Shown here: positions 12,281-19,058 of the stretch, piece by piece
Layout of the letters: each line of letters begins with the position of its first letter
How positions within the stretch are numbered: the stretch's first letter is position 1
From: Neisseria lactamica
GTDB lineage: Bacteria > Pseudomonadota > Gammaproteobacteria > Burkholderiales > Neisseriaceae
Direction: 5' to 3'
Assembly: GCA_001067655.1 (NCBI GenBank)
Contig: JUNU01000295.1
Span: 1 to 19,058, forward strand
Length of the DNA stretch: 19,058 bases
The notes under the pieces: model-generated
The model's database searches: none
Told to the model about the DNA's origin: nothing
What the model saw: only the letters and a program-made list of their open reading frames with translations
Made by a program: the position numbers and the translations under genes

Positions 12281-13993
12281 ATGAACTTAGTTTCCATCGG
12301 CATCATCGCCGGCGTCATACTCGTCGCGCTGTTCGTACTCGGCCTTATCCTCACCCGCCTGTACCGCCGCGCCAGCAAAGAAGTCTCCTTCGTCCGTACC
12401 GGTTTCGGCGGCGAAAAAGTCATCATGAACGGCGGCGCGATGGTGCTGCCCGTACTACACGAAATCATCCCCGTCAACATGAATACATTGCGCCTCGAAG
12501 TGCGCCGCGCGGCGCAGCAGGCGTTGATTACCCGCGACCGGATGCGCGTGGATGTTATGGCGGAATTTTACGTCCGCGTCAAACCCAGCGCAGAAAGCAT
12601 TGCCACCGCCGCGCAAACGCTGGGTATGAAAACCATGTCGCCCGACGAATTGAAAGACCTCGTCGAAGGTAAATTCGTCGATGCCCTGCGCGCCGTCGCC
12701 GCCGAAATGGCGATGGAAGAGCTGCACGAAAAACGTGTTGATTTCGTTCAGAAAGTGCAACAAGTCGTGAGCGAAGATTTGTTTAAAAACGGCCTCGAAC
12801 TCGAAACCGTCTCCCTGACCGGCCTCGACCAAACCAGCTTCGAGTTTTTCAACCCGCAAAACGCCTTTGACGCGGAAGGTCTGACCAAACTGACCGAAAC
12901 CATCGAAGGCCGCCGCAAAAAACGCAACGAAATCGAACAAGACACCGATTTGGCGATTAAAACCAAAAACCTCGAAGCCGAGCAGCAACGCCTGAAAATC
13001 TCGCGCGAAGAAGAATACGCCAAACTCGAGCAAGAACGAGAAATCGCCGTGCGCCGCGCCGAACAGGAAGCCAGCATCGCCGAGCAGGAAGCACAGAAAA
13101 AACGCGAAGCGGAAGAAGCCAAAATCGCCGCCGAGCGCGAAGTGGATTTGAAACGCATTGCCGCCGAACGCGACATTAAAAACGAAGACATCCGCAAAGC
13201 CCAAGCCGTCGAGCAGGCGGAGGTCGAGCGCCGCAAAGCTATCGAGCTTGCCGAACAAGACCGCGCCATTGCCGTTGCCGAGAAATCGCGTGCCGAATCC
13301 GAAGCCAAAGCCGAGGCCGACAAAGCCCGCGCCGCCGCCGTGCGTGAAGAAGAGAGCGTGATTACCGTACGCGAAACCGAACGCGCCGAACGTGCCAAAG
13401 CGGTCGAGCTGATTGCCGCCGAAGAAGCCGCGCAAAAAGACGCGATTTCACTCACCGTCGCCGCCGAAGCCGAGAAACAGGCCGCGCAAGACCGTGCCGA
13501 AGCCGTGCGCATCGCCGCCGAAGCCGAAGCCGAGAAACAACGCCTGCAAGCCAAAGGTGAAGCCGATGCCAAAGTCCTGCTGGCACAAGCGCAAGAGCAG
13601 CAATACAAAGTCGATGCCGAAGGTACCCGCGCCGTGAACGAAGCCGCCAACGTCCTGAGCGTCGAGCAAGTCGAAATGCAAGTGCGCCTCGCCCTGTTGA
13701 AACACTTGCCCGACATTATCCGCGAATCCGTGCGTCCGATGGAAAACATCGACGACATCAAGATTCTGCAAGTCAACGGCTTGGGCGGTTTCAGCGGCGC
13801 TGCCAACGGCTCCGAAGGCGTGTCGGAAGGTCAAACCACACAAGCCAGCCTCGCCGACCAAATGGTCAACAGCGCCCTGCGCTACCGCAGCCAAGCCCCG
13901 CTGGTTGACGGCCTCTTGAAAGAATTGGGTTTGAACGGCGGCGACATCAACGGTCTGACGCAAGGGCTGGATAAAGGCATCGGCAAAGAATAA
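12281..13993 (+). CDS. yqiK: Flotillin-like (SPFH/Band 7) protein, YqiK type
   Basis: This 570-aa protein is near E. coli YqiK in length (about 553 aa). An N-terminal membrane helix (about 5-26) is followed by an SPFH domain (about 30-200: SFVRTGFGGEKVIMNGGAMVLP, MRVDVMAEFYVRV, GLDQTSFEFFNPQNAFDAEG). A very long Glu/Ala/Arg-rich coiled coil (about 205-465) and a flotillin-type C-terminal region rich in Gly/Ala (about 466-570) complete it. Flotillins oligomerise into cages on the inner membrane and organise membrane domains. AAGGA lies about 8 nt before the ATG. It is partnered with the YqiJ-type OB-fold protein at 9908-10573, but here two membrane-protein genes, a repeat and a hairpin lie between them, whereas E. 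coli yqiJ and yqiK are adjacent. The strong DUS terminator at 14018-14055 ends the gene. Confidence 0.93.
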   Translation: MNLVSIGIIAGVILVALFVLGLILTRLYRRASKEVSFVRTGFGGEKVIMNGGAMVLPVLHEIIPVNMNTLRLEVRRAAQQALITRDRMRVDVMAEFYVRVKPSAESIATAAQTLGMKTMSPDELKDLVEGKFVDALRAVAAEMAMEELHEKRVDFVQKVQQVVSEDLFKNGLELETVSLTGLDQTSFEFFNPQNAFDAEGLTKLTETIEGRRKKRNEIEQDTDLAIKTKNLEAEQQRLKISREEEYAKLEQEREIAVRRAEQEASIAEQEAQKKREAEEAKIAAEREVDLKRIAAERDIKNEDIRKAQAVEQAEVERRKAIELAEQDRAIAVAEKSRAESEAKAEADKARAAAVREEESVITVRETERAERAKAVELIAAEEAAQKDAISLTVAAEAEKQAAQDRAEAVRIAAEAEAEKQRLQAKGEADAKVLLAQAQEQQYKVDAEGTRAVNEAANVLSVEQVEMQVRLALLKHLPDIIRESVRPMENIDDIKILQVNGLGGFSGAANGSEGVSEGQTTQASLADQMVNSALRYRSQAPLVDGLLKELGLNGGDINGLTQGLDKGIGKE

Positions 13994-14017
13994 GCCGCGC
14001 CGTTAAGAAGGTCTGAC

Positions 14018-14055
14018 AAAAGGTCGTCTGAAAACCTGTTTTCAGACGACCTTTT
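14018..14055. terminator. Bidirectional DUS-pair terminator, flotillin / amiC
   Basis: An 18-bp perfect stem from two exact DUS (14021-14032, 14041-14052) extended by AAAA/TTTT, with a tiny loop (about 14036-14037). Ends in T-tracts on both strands, between convergent genes ending at 13993 and 14077. Confidence 0.93.
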
Positions 14056-14076
14056 ATCTTTTCCAACGAACTCAGT

Positions 14077-15336
14077 TTAACCTCTGCGCAATACGGCGTT
14101 GTTGACGTATTTTTGGATGCCGGTGGCGATGGCGTCGGCGCATTGGCGGCGGAAGGAATCGCTGCCGAGCAGCCGCTCTTCGGTCGGGTTGGACAGGAAG
14201 GCGGTTTCGACGAGGATGGATGGGATGTCGGGCGCGCGCAGGACGGCGAAGTTGGCTTCGTCAACGCGGCCTTTGTGGAGTTGGTTGAGTTTGCCCAATT
14301 CGGTCAGGACGGAATGTCCCAGTTTGCGGCTGTCGCGCATGGTGGCGGTTTGGGTCATGTCGAGAATGGCATTATCGACGCTGCGGTTGCCGCTTTTGGC
14401 AACGCCGCCGATGGCGTCGGCGTTGTTTTGGGTTTGGGCGAGGAATTTGGCGGCGGAACTGGTCGCACCTTTGGTGTTGAGCATGTAAACGCCGGTACCG
14501 CGCGCAGACGGGCTGGTGAAGGCATCGGCGTGGATGGAAACGAACACGTCGGCATTGCGGGCGCGGGCTTTGGCGACGCGCACGCCCAATGGGATGAAGA
14601 TGTCTTCGTTGCGGGTCATGTAAACGGTGTAGCCTATGCTTTCAAGGCGGTTTTTGGCTTCGCGGGCGATGGAGAGGACGACGTTTTTCTCTTTCAAGCC
14701 GCTCGGACCGATCGCACCGGGGTCTTCACCGCCATGACCGGGGTCTATCATGACGACAGGACGGCGTCCGCCGCGGTTGGAGCGCGGAGGCGTGTCTTGG
14801 GCAATGTTCGTGCGCTCGGCAGGACGTTGCGTTTGCATGCGTTTCGGCGGATTGCCGTTGAGCAGCGCCATCATCGGGTCGTTGGCATCGACACCGTGCG
14901 GATAAAGGTCGATCACGAGGCGGTTTTTAAAGCCGCCGACAGGGGCAAGCGAGAAGACTTGCGGATGGGCGTTTTGCTTGAGGTCGATCACGACGCGTAC
15001 GGTCGTCGGGGTGTTTTGTCCGGCGCGGATGCTGCGGATGTAGGGGTCGTCGGGCAGGACTTTGCCGGAAATGCCTTGTAGGACGCTGTTGATATTGGCG
15101 TTTTGGATGTCGACGACGAGCCTGCCGGGGTTTTCCAAGGCGAAATGCTGATATTGCAACGCGCGCGAGCTTTCGATGGTGATACGGGTATAGGCGTGCG
15201 AAGGCCAAATACGGGCGGCGACGAATTGGGCGGGCGGCGCGGCTTTGGCAAGGGCAGAGGCAATCGGCGTGAGGGTGAACAACAGTCCGGTAGTTTGGCG
15301 GACGACTTGTCTTCGTGTCAGTTTGAATTTAACCAT
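14077..15336 (-). CDS. amiC: N-acetylmuramoyl-L-alanine amidase
   Basis: This 419-aa protein begins with a twin-arginine signal peptide (TRRQVVRQ at 7-14, hydrophobic to about 28, ALA-K cleavage near 30), so it is probably exported folded by Tat. An AMIN domain (about 38-146) targets it to the septum. After a Pro/Arg-rich linker (about 160-192), an Amidase_3 zinc domain (about 194-412) follows with DPGHGG (H201), GLKEKNVVL (E216), SIHAD (H269) and VETAFLSN (E377), so ligands and catalytic Glu are all present. It cleaves the amide between MurNAc and the peptide stem during cell separation. The start at 15336 is chosen over an in-frame start at 15462 because it gives the Tat signal and overlaps the tsaE stop by 19 nt, implying translational coupling. 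The convergent flotillin transcript meets it at the shared terminator. Confidence 0.95.
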   Translation of the reverse strand: MVKFKLTRRQVVRQTTGLLFTLTPIASALAKAAPPAQFVAARIWPSHAYTRITIESSRALQYQHFALENPGRLVVDIQNANINSVLQGISGKVLPDDPYIRSIRAGQNTPTTVRVVIDLKQNAHPQVFSLAPVGGFKNRLVIDLYPHGVDANDPMMALLNGNPPKRMQTQRPAERTNIAQDTPPRSNRGGRRPVVMIDPGHGGEDPGAIGPSGLKEKNVVLSIAREAKNRLESIGYTVYMTRNEDIFIPLGVRVAKARARNADVFVSIHADAFTSPSARGTGVYMLNTKGATSSAAKFLAQTQNNADAIGGVAKSGNRSVDNAILDMTQTATMRDSRKLGHSVLTELGKLNQLHKGRVDEANFAVLRAPDIPSILVETAFLSNPTEERLLGSDSFRRQCADAIATGIQKYVNNAVLRRG

Positions 15337-15794
15337 GCTTCTAAACTTTTTTGTCCGTTGGCGGTGTGTGCGGTAGCGGTGCAGGTCCTGCCCTGCTCGG
15401 CGTGATTCAGGGATATGGTGATGTCTGCGGGCGGAGTGAATGCGCCGCCCTGTTGCGGCCATTCGATGATGCAGACACTGTCAGGGGAGAACAGGTCGTC
15501 CAGACCCGCATCTTCCCATTCTTCGGGCGAGGCAAAGCGGTAGAGGTCGAAATGATGGAGCGTGAACGCTTCCAGCGGGTAGGATTCGACGATGGCGTAG
15601 GTCGGGCTTTTGACCGCGCCGGTGTGTCCGAGTCCGCGCAGGATGCCGCGCGTGAATGTGGTTTTTCCCGCGCCCAAATCGCCTTGCAGATGGATGACAA
15701 ATGGCGCGCGCAGCGATTTTGCCCAACTCTCGCCCAGCTCGAGTGTGGACTCTTCGTCGGGAAGCCGGCGGGAAAAGGTTACGCCCTCGCTCAT
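15318..15794 (-). CDS. tsaE: tRNA t6A37 threonylcarbamoyltransferase complex ATPase TsaE
   Basis: This 158-aa protein has Walker A GDLGAGKTT (38-46), switch-like VKSPTYAIVE (61-70), HHFDLYRF (80-87) and a Walker B-like CIIEWP (108-113), the complete TsaE (YjeE) signature. It works with TsaB and TsaD in universal t6A modification of ANN-decoding tRNAs in the cytoplasm. The ATG at 15794 has AAGG about 10 nt upstream. Its 3' end overlaps amiC by 19 nt; the tsaE-amiC pairing is common in proteobacteria. Confidence 0.96.
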   Translation of the reverse strand: MSEGVTFSRRLPDEESTLELGESWAKSLRAPFVIHLQGDLGAGKTTFTRGILRGLGHTGAVKSPTYAIVESYPLEAFTLHHFDLYRFASPEEWEDAGLDDLFSPDSVCIIEWPQQGGAFTPPADITISLNHAEQGRTCTATAHTANGQKSLEAWLNSN

Positions 15795-15832
15795 GAAATC
15801 AGCCTTATCCTTATCGTGTTCTAAAAACCTTA

Positions 15833-15860
15833 ATTATGCTGTATTTACGGGTATTTGCAA
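15833..15860 (-). promoter_or_regulatory. Candidate promoter for tsaE-amiC
   Basis: On the minus strand, -35 TTGCAA (15855-15860) and -10 CATAAT (15833-15838) are separated by 16 nt. The -10 lies about 38 nt upstream of the tsaE ATG. Matches to consensus are 4/6 and 5/6. Confidence 0.5.
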
Positions 15861-15932
15861 ACATAAGGGAGGATAAAGTTAGATAAAGATGTTCAATCGG
15901 CATCTTTGCCGTTTGCCGTCCAAACGCTTCAG

Positions 15933-15984
15933 AGGTCGTCTGAAAACGCCGTTTCCACACAACCCAAACCCTTTCAGACGACCT
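15933..15984. other. Inverted DUS pair upstream of murI
   Basis: Exact DUS at 15933-15944 and inverted DUS at 15973-15984 can pair over 13 bp around a loop of about 26 nt. The pair sits between the divergent tsaE and murI transcripts, outside any clear termination position, so uptake rather than termination is the more likely function. Confidence 0.6.
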
Positions 15985-16014
15985 CCGTCCCTGTTAAGCC
16001 TTGCGCCGAACGTG

Positions 16015-16020
16015 TACAAT
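16015..16020 (+). promoter_or_regulatory. Candidate murI -10 box
   Basis: TACAAT, 35 nt upstream of the murI ATG, is a 5/6 match to TATAAT and is preceded by TG. The -35 candidate at 17-nt spacing (TGTTAA, 15992-15997) is weak. Confidence 0.35.
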
Positions 16021-16055
16021 CCGCCCCATCATACCTAATCCGTACAAACCGCATC

Positions 16056-16865
16056 ATGACTACCAGCAAACAACGCCCCATCGGCGTTTTCGATTCCGGC
16101 GTCGGCGGCCTGACCAACGTCCGCGCCCTGATGGAACGCCTGCCGATGGAAAACATCATCTACTTCGGCGACACTGCCCGCGTTCCCTACGGCACCAAAT
16201 CCCGCGCCACCATCGAAACCTTCGCCATGCAGATTGTCGATTTCCTGCTGGAAAACGATGTCAAGGCACTCGTCATCGCGTGTAACACCATCGCCGCCGT
16301 TGCCGGACAGAAAATCCGCCAAAAAGCAGGCAATATGCCAGTATTGGACGTGATTTCTGCCGGCGCACAGGCGGCTTTGAACACCACGCGTAACAACAAA
16401 ATCGGCATCATCGCCACCAACACCACCGTCAACAGCAACGCATACGCCCGCGCCATCCACGCCCAAAACCCCGACACGCTCGTGCGCACGCAGGCGACGC
16501 CGCTGCTCGTGCCGCTGGTGGAAGAAGGCTGGCTTGACCATGAAGTGACCCGCCTGACCGTGCGCGAATATCTCAAACCGCTCTTGGTGGACGACATCGA
16601 CACACTCGTCCTCGGCTGTACCCACTTCCCGCTGCTCAAGCCCCTGATCGGCAAAGAAGCGCAAAACGTCGCCCTGGTCGACTCCGCCATCACCACCGCC
16701 GAAGCCACCGCCCAAGCGCTCGCCCAAGCAGGGCTGCTCAACACTGAAAACGACAGCCCCGACTACCGCTTCTACGTCAGCGACATCCCCCTGCGCTTCC
16801 GCACCATAGGCGAACGCTTCCTCGGACGCAGCATGGAACAAATCGAAATGGTTTCGCTGGGATAA
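16056..16865 (+). CDS. murI: Glutamate racemase
   Basis: The 269-aa protein is typical length for MurI. GVFDSGVGGLT (10-20) holds D13/S14. The two catalytic cysteines are C76 in ACNTIAA and C188 in GCTHFPLL, with H190 beside the latter; also present are PYGTKS (45-50) and TNTTVNS. It interconverts L- and D-glutamate in the cytoplasm to feed peptidoglycan synthesis. The ATG at 16056 begins the conserved sequence. An in-frame extension to 15906 covers DUS and promoter DNA and is rejected. The Shine-Dalgarno is weak. The gene ends 25 nt before a strong DUS terminator shared with the convergent receptor gene. Confidence 0.97.
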   Translation: MTTSKQRPIGVFDSGVGGLTNVRALMERLPMENIIYFGDTARVPYGTKSRATIETFAMQIVDFLLENDVKALVIACNTIAAVAGQKIRQKAGNMPVLDVISAGAQAALNTTRNNKIGIIATNTTVNSNAYARAIHAQNPDTLVRTQATPLLVPLVEEGWLDHEVTRLTVREYLKPLLVDDIDTLVLGCTHFPLLKPLIGKEAQNVALVDSAITTAEATAQALAQAGLLNTENDSPDYRFYVSDIPLRFRTIGERFLGRSMEQIEMVSLG

Positions 16866-16890
16866 GGCGTATCCCGCATACCAAAACGAG

Positions 16891-16931
16891 AGGTCGTCTG
16901 AAAACCCGAAACACGGGTTTTCAGACGACCT
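16891..16931. terminator. Bidirectional DUS-pair terminator, murI / TonB receptor
   Basis: Perfect 17-bp stem (16891-16907 with 16915-16931) built on two exact DUS plus AAAACCC/GGGTTTT, 7-nt loop, between convergent stops at 16865 and 16954. Confidence 0.92.
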
Positions 16932-16953
16932 TTGTTCTGTTTCCTACCCGGAT

Positions 16954-19058
16954 TTAGAAACTGTAATTCACCCGTGCCGTATAAGTACGTGGCGCGCCGG
17001 GCATGGCGTCGGAACGCCAGTATTTTTGATTGAACAGATTGCCGACGGCGAAAGTGAGGTTCAGATTTTTGCGGTTCCAGCCGAGCATGGCGTCGGTGCG
17101 GACGAAGCCGGGAAGCGTGGTGGTTACCTTTTGGCTCGAATTGTAGCCGTAGCGTTTGCCCGTACCAGTTACGCCGATTTCGCCGTAGAGATTTTCGGTC
17201 GGCGTGTAACGGAAAAACAGGTTGCCGGTAACGTTGCTGGTGTTTTCCAAATGGATGCCCACGCGGTTTGGATTTTCCTTGTCTTCAACCACTTTCGCCT
17301 GCATTACGCCCAACGATCCGCGCAGGTAGAGTTTTTTGGGGATGATTTGTCCGATGGCGGACAGCTCCACGCCGCGCGAACGGTGTTTGCCGCCGACTGC
17401 CCAAGTGTAGGGATCATTTTGCGCGTCGGGGCGGTAGCGGATATTGAAGCGTTCGATTTGGTAGGCGGACAATGTGGTGCTGAGGCGGTCGTCCAGCCAG
17501 CTGCTTTTGACGCCGGTTTCGTATTGGCGGGTGTACTCGGGGTCGGCGTTGAACACGGTGGCAGACGAAGTGTCGATACTCAAATAGCCGCCGCGTCCGC
17601 CATAAGGCGCGAAGCCTTTGTTATATGAGGCGTAGAGCGTGTGGGCGGGCGTTGCGTTCCACACTGCGCCGATGTTGGGGCTGAACGAGTGGCCGCTGTA
17701 TTGGCGGCGGCTGCCGGTGAGTTTGTTTTCGGAATTAAAGGTGTATTTGTCGTAACGGCCGCCGAGGACGAATTTCAAGTCGGGCGTGGCGGAGAAGATG
17801 TTTTGCACAAAGATGCCGTAGGAGTCGGCTTTGTGGCGGTTTTGGGTGAGGACGGGTTGCAGCCTGCCCGAAGCCGGCCAGCTTGCGCGGTCGTAGGGGT
17901 TGATGGAGGCGGAAAAGGCGCGGCTGAAACCCAATGTCGGGTTGCGGTGTTCGCGGCTGTAATCCATGCCTACGGTCAGGTGGTTTTCAAAACGGCCGAT
18001 GGTGTAGTCGCCGTTTAGCGTGAAATTGGACGACAGGGTTTTGTTGTCGGTCTGCTGCCAGGCGTAGTTGCGTTTGATTCGGCCGCCGTTTTCGCTGCCT
18101 GCATAGAAATGGTCGAAATCCTGCGCCGCCGTGCGGTGGGCGAGCTGCCATTGGGCACGCCATTTGTCGTTGAAGGCGTATTCGAGGTCGGAACGCCAAA
18201 CTTGCAGCTTGTCTTTGACAAAATCGTTCCGGTGGGCGAACCCCATGCGGTAAGGCAGTCCGAAGCGGTCGTACACGGACTTGGTCGGGCTGCGGTCGGG
18301 CGTGCGCTCCACATTGTCGTAGGTGTATTGCCCCGTCCATTTCAAGCCGTTGTCGAGTTTGACGGTAATACTGGGCGAAACCATGACGTTTTTGCTGTCT
18401 ATACCGCTGCGGAACGAATTGGCGCGCCCGACTTCGCCGGTGAGGCGGATGGCGACGTTTTTGTTCAGCACTTCGTTGATGTCCATATTCAGGCTGCGGT
18501 TTGCCCACGAGCCGTAAACCGCACCGATGTTGCGGCTTTGTTTGAAGTTGGCGTATTTGCTGACCATGTTGATGACACCGCCGCCGTTGGTGCGTCCGTA
18601 AAGGACGGAAGACGGGCCTTTCAGGATTTCCACGCGCTCGATGTTGGCGGTGCTGCGGCGGACCTGCCCGCTTTCGCGCACGCCGTCGCGGTAAATATCG
18701 GATGCGTCAGCTTGAAAACCGCGCAGGAAAATGCTTTCGCCGCGCATATCGTAGGCAGCATCGATGCCGGCGTTGCCTTCGAGGATGGAACTCAAATCGT
18801 TCGTACCGTAATTTTTGTTTTTTTGGATGTTGAGCGTATCGACGGTTTGCGGCGTTTCTTTAATGAGCTGGCCGTTGCGGGTAACGGCAGCTTCGTCGTA
18901 GTTGATGTAGCCTTTGAGTACGCTGGTGTCAGACTGTCCGACCACGGTAACGGTGGGCAGCGTGGCAGTGTAGTGTTCGCCGTCGGCGGTATCGGCGGCA
19001 TACAGCGGGAAGGCGGAAGCAACCAGGGCGGGAAGGCGGAAGCAACCAGGGCGGGAAG
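16954..19058 (-). CDS. TonB-dependent siderophore receptor (5' end beyond window)
   Basis: The readable frame spans about 701 codons and is open to the right edge. Immediately inside is signal-peptide-like LPALVASAFPLYAA-D, then THE TonB-box-like TVTVVGQ and the plug domain (ETPQTVDTLN, SILEGNAGIDAAYDMRGESIFLRGF, VEILKGPSSVLYGRTNGGGVINMVSK). A 22-strand-type barrel follows, ending in the terminal aromatic ARVNYSF. The plug resembles Fiu/FhuE/FoxA-type receptors for siderophores taken up by TonB-ExbBD. The ligand cannot be told from sequence. A GTG at 18945 is in frame but lies after the signal sequence, so it is not the real start. The upstream end carries a 23-bp tandem repeat that shifts frame (see that entry); the gene may be phase-variable, broken or misassembled. 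It converges on murI at a shared terminator. Confidence 0.88.
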   Translation of the reverse strand, partial: SRPGCFRLPALVASAFPLYAADTADGEHYTATLPTVTVVGQSDTSVLKGYINYDEAAVTRNGQLIKETPQTVDTLNIQKNKNYGTNDLSSILEGNAGIDAAYDMRGESIFLRGFQADASDIYRDGVRESGQVRRSTANIERVEILKGPSSVLYGRTNGGGVINMVSKYANFKQSRNIGAVYGSWANRSLNMDINEVLNKNVAIRLTGEVGRANSFRSGIDSKNVMVSPSITVKLDNGLKWTGQYTYDNVERTPDRSPTKSVYDRFGLPYRMGFAHRNDFVKDKLQVWRSDLEYAFNDKWRAQWQLAHRTAAQDFDHFYAGSENGGRIKRNYAWQQTDNKTLSSNFTLNGDYTIGRFENHLTVGMDYSREHRNPTLGFSRAFSASINPYDRASWPASGRLQPVLTQNRHKADSYGIFVQNIFSATPDLKFVLGGRYDKYTFNSENKLTGSRRQYSGHSFSPNIGAVWNATPAHTLYASYNKGFAPYGGRGGYLSIDTSSATVFNADPEYTRQYETGVKSSWLDDRLSTTLSAYQIERFNIRYRPDAQNDPYTWAVGGKHRSRGVELSAIGQIIPKKLYLRGSLGVMQAKVVEDKENPNRVGIHLENTSNVTGNLFFRYTPTENLYGEIGVTGTGKRYGYNSSQKVTTTLPGFVRTDAMLGWNRKNLNLTFAVGNLFNQKYWRSDAMPGAPRTYTARVNYSF
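19005..19058. repeat. 23-bp tandem repeat in receptor signal-peptide region
   Basis: Two perfect 23-bp units (19005-19027 and 19028-19050; beginning GCGGGAAGGCGGAAGC, ending AACCAGG) plus 8 bp of a third at the window edge. The unit is not a multiple of three, so each copy is read in a different frame of the receptor gene. The copy nearest the mature protein reads LPALVASAF in the receptor frame. The next copy reads RPGCFR in that frame but LPALVASAF one frame over. Confidence 0.85.

Noticed and set aside
12455..13435. Long Phe/Gly-rich open frames opposite the flotillin gene (also 12748-13806)
   Set aside because: Antisense of the Glu/Ala coiled coil; composition is an artefact of repeated GAA/GCC codons.
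13050..13560. Apparent nucleotide repeats (GCCGAAGCC-like) in the flotillin gene
   Set aside because: Result of the Glu/Ala coiled-coil composition; no fixed unit length.
14113..15081. 322-codon frame opposite amiC, and 268-codon frame opposite murI (16035-16841)
   Set aside because: Shadows; the sense genes carry all catalytic motifs.
18792..19022. 76-codon minus-strand frame over the receptor's signal region
   Set aside because: Out-of-phase reading of the receptor created by the 23-bp repeat; not a separate gene, though it may be the OFF-phase product.
1..19058. tRNA, rRNA, CRISPR array, transposase, prophage genes
   Set aside because: Looked for on both strands by eye; no cloverleaf, array periodicity or family motifs found.

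Overview
The window is chromosomal DNA of a commensal Neisseria. The 12-mer DNA uptake sequence AGGTCGTCTGAA, or its complement, occurs about 22 times exactly, both as inverted pairs forming terminators and inside genes. Three more sites read AGGCCGTCTGAA. The AGGTCGTCTGAA dialect is, as I recall, that of the N. mucosa/N. sicca group rather than of meningococcus or gonococcus (ATGCCGTCTGAA). dRS3-type 20-mers (ATTCCC-N8-GGGAAT), the protein families and the gene contents fit Neisseria too. Left to right: a repeat-rich edge (1-216); a small secreted protein; a 281-aa MscS channel bracketed by two copies of a 'DUS hairpin plus palindrome' repeat module; an AT-rich insert-like gene for a seven-helix membrane protein of unknown function; and polA (DNA polymerase I).

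The middle third (6.4-14.0 kb, mostly + strand) is an envelope-stress-like neighbourhood. It holds a putative ribbon-helix-helix regulator with candidate operator repeats upstream, a PspA/IM30 protein, two tandem paralogous small envelope proteins on the opposite strand (one a Tyr/Asp-rich lipoprotein), a 75-aa two-helix membrane protein, an OsmC-family protein, a YqiJ-type membrane OB-fold protein, two uncharacterised membrane proteins, and a YqiK-type flotillin. PspA, YqiJ and flotillin are families known to co-occur in membrane-maintenance loci. The two unknown membrane proteins and the paralogous pair are the least described parts.

The right third is mainly cell-wall housekeeping. tsaE and amiC overlap on the minus strand (tRNA t6A ATPase and a Tat-exported N-acetylmuramoyl-L-alanine amidase). 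murI (glutamate racemase) is on the plus strand. A TonB-dependent siderophore receptor on the minus strand runs off the right edge. At its signal-peptide end lie 2.35 copies of a 23-bp tandem repeat, a length that shifts the reading frame; this could mean phase variation, inactivation or an assembly artefact. Both window edges fall in repeats, so the window may be a whole draft contig.

No rRNA, tRNA, CRISPR array, transposase or prophage gene was recognised. The stretches without genes hold mostly short repeats, described individually.
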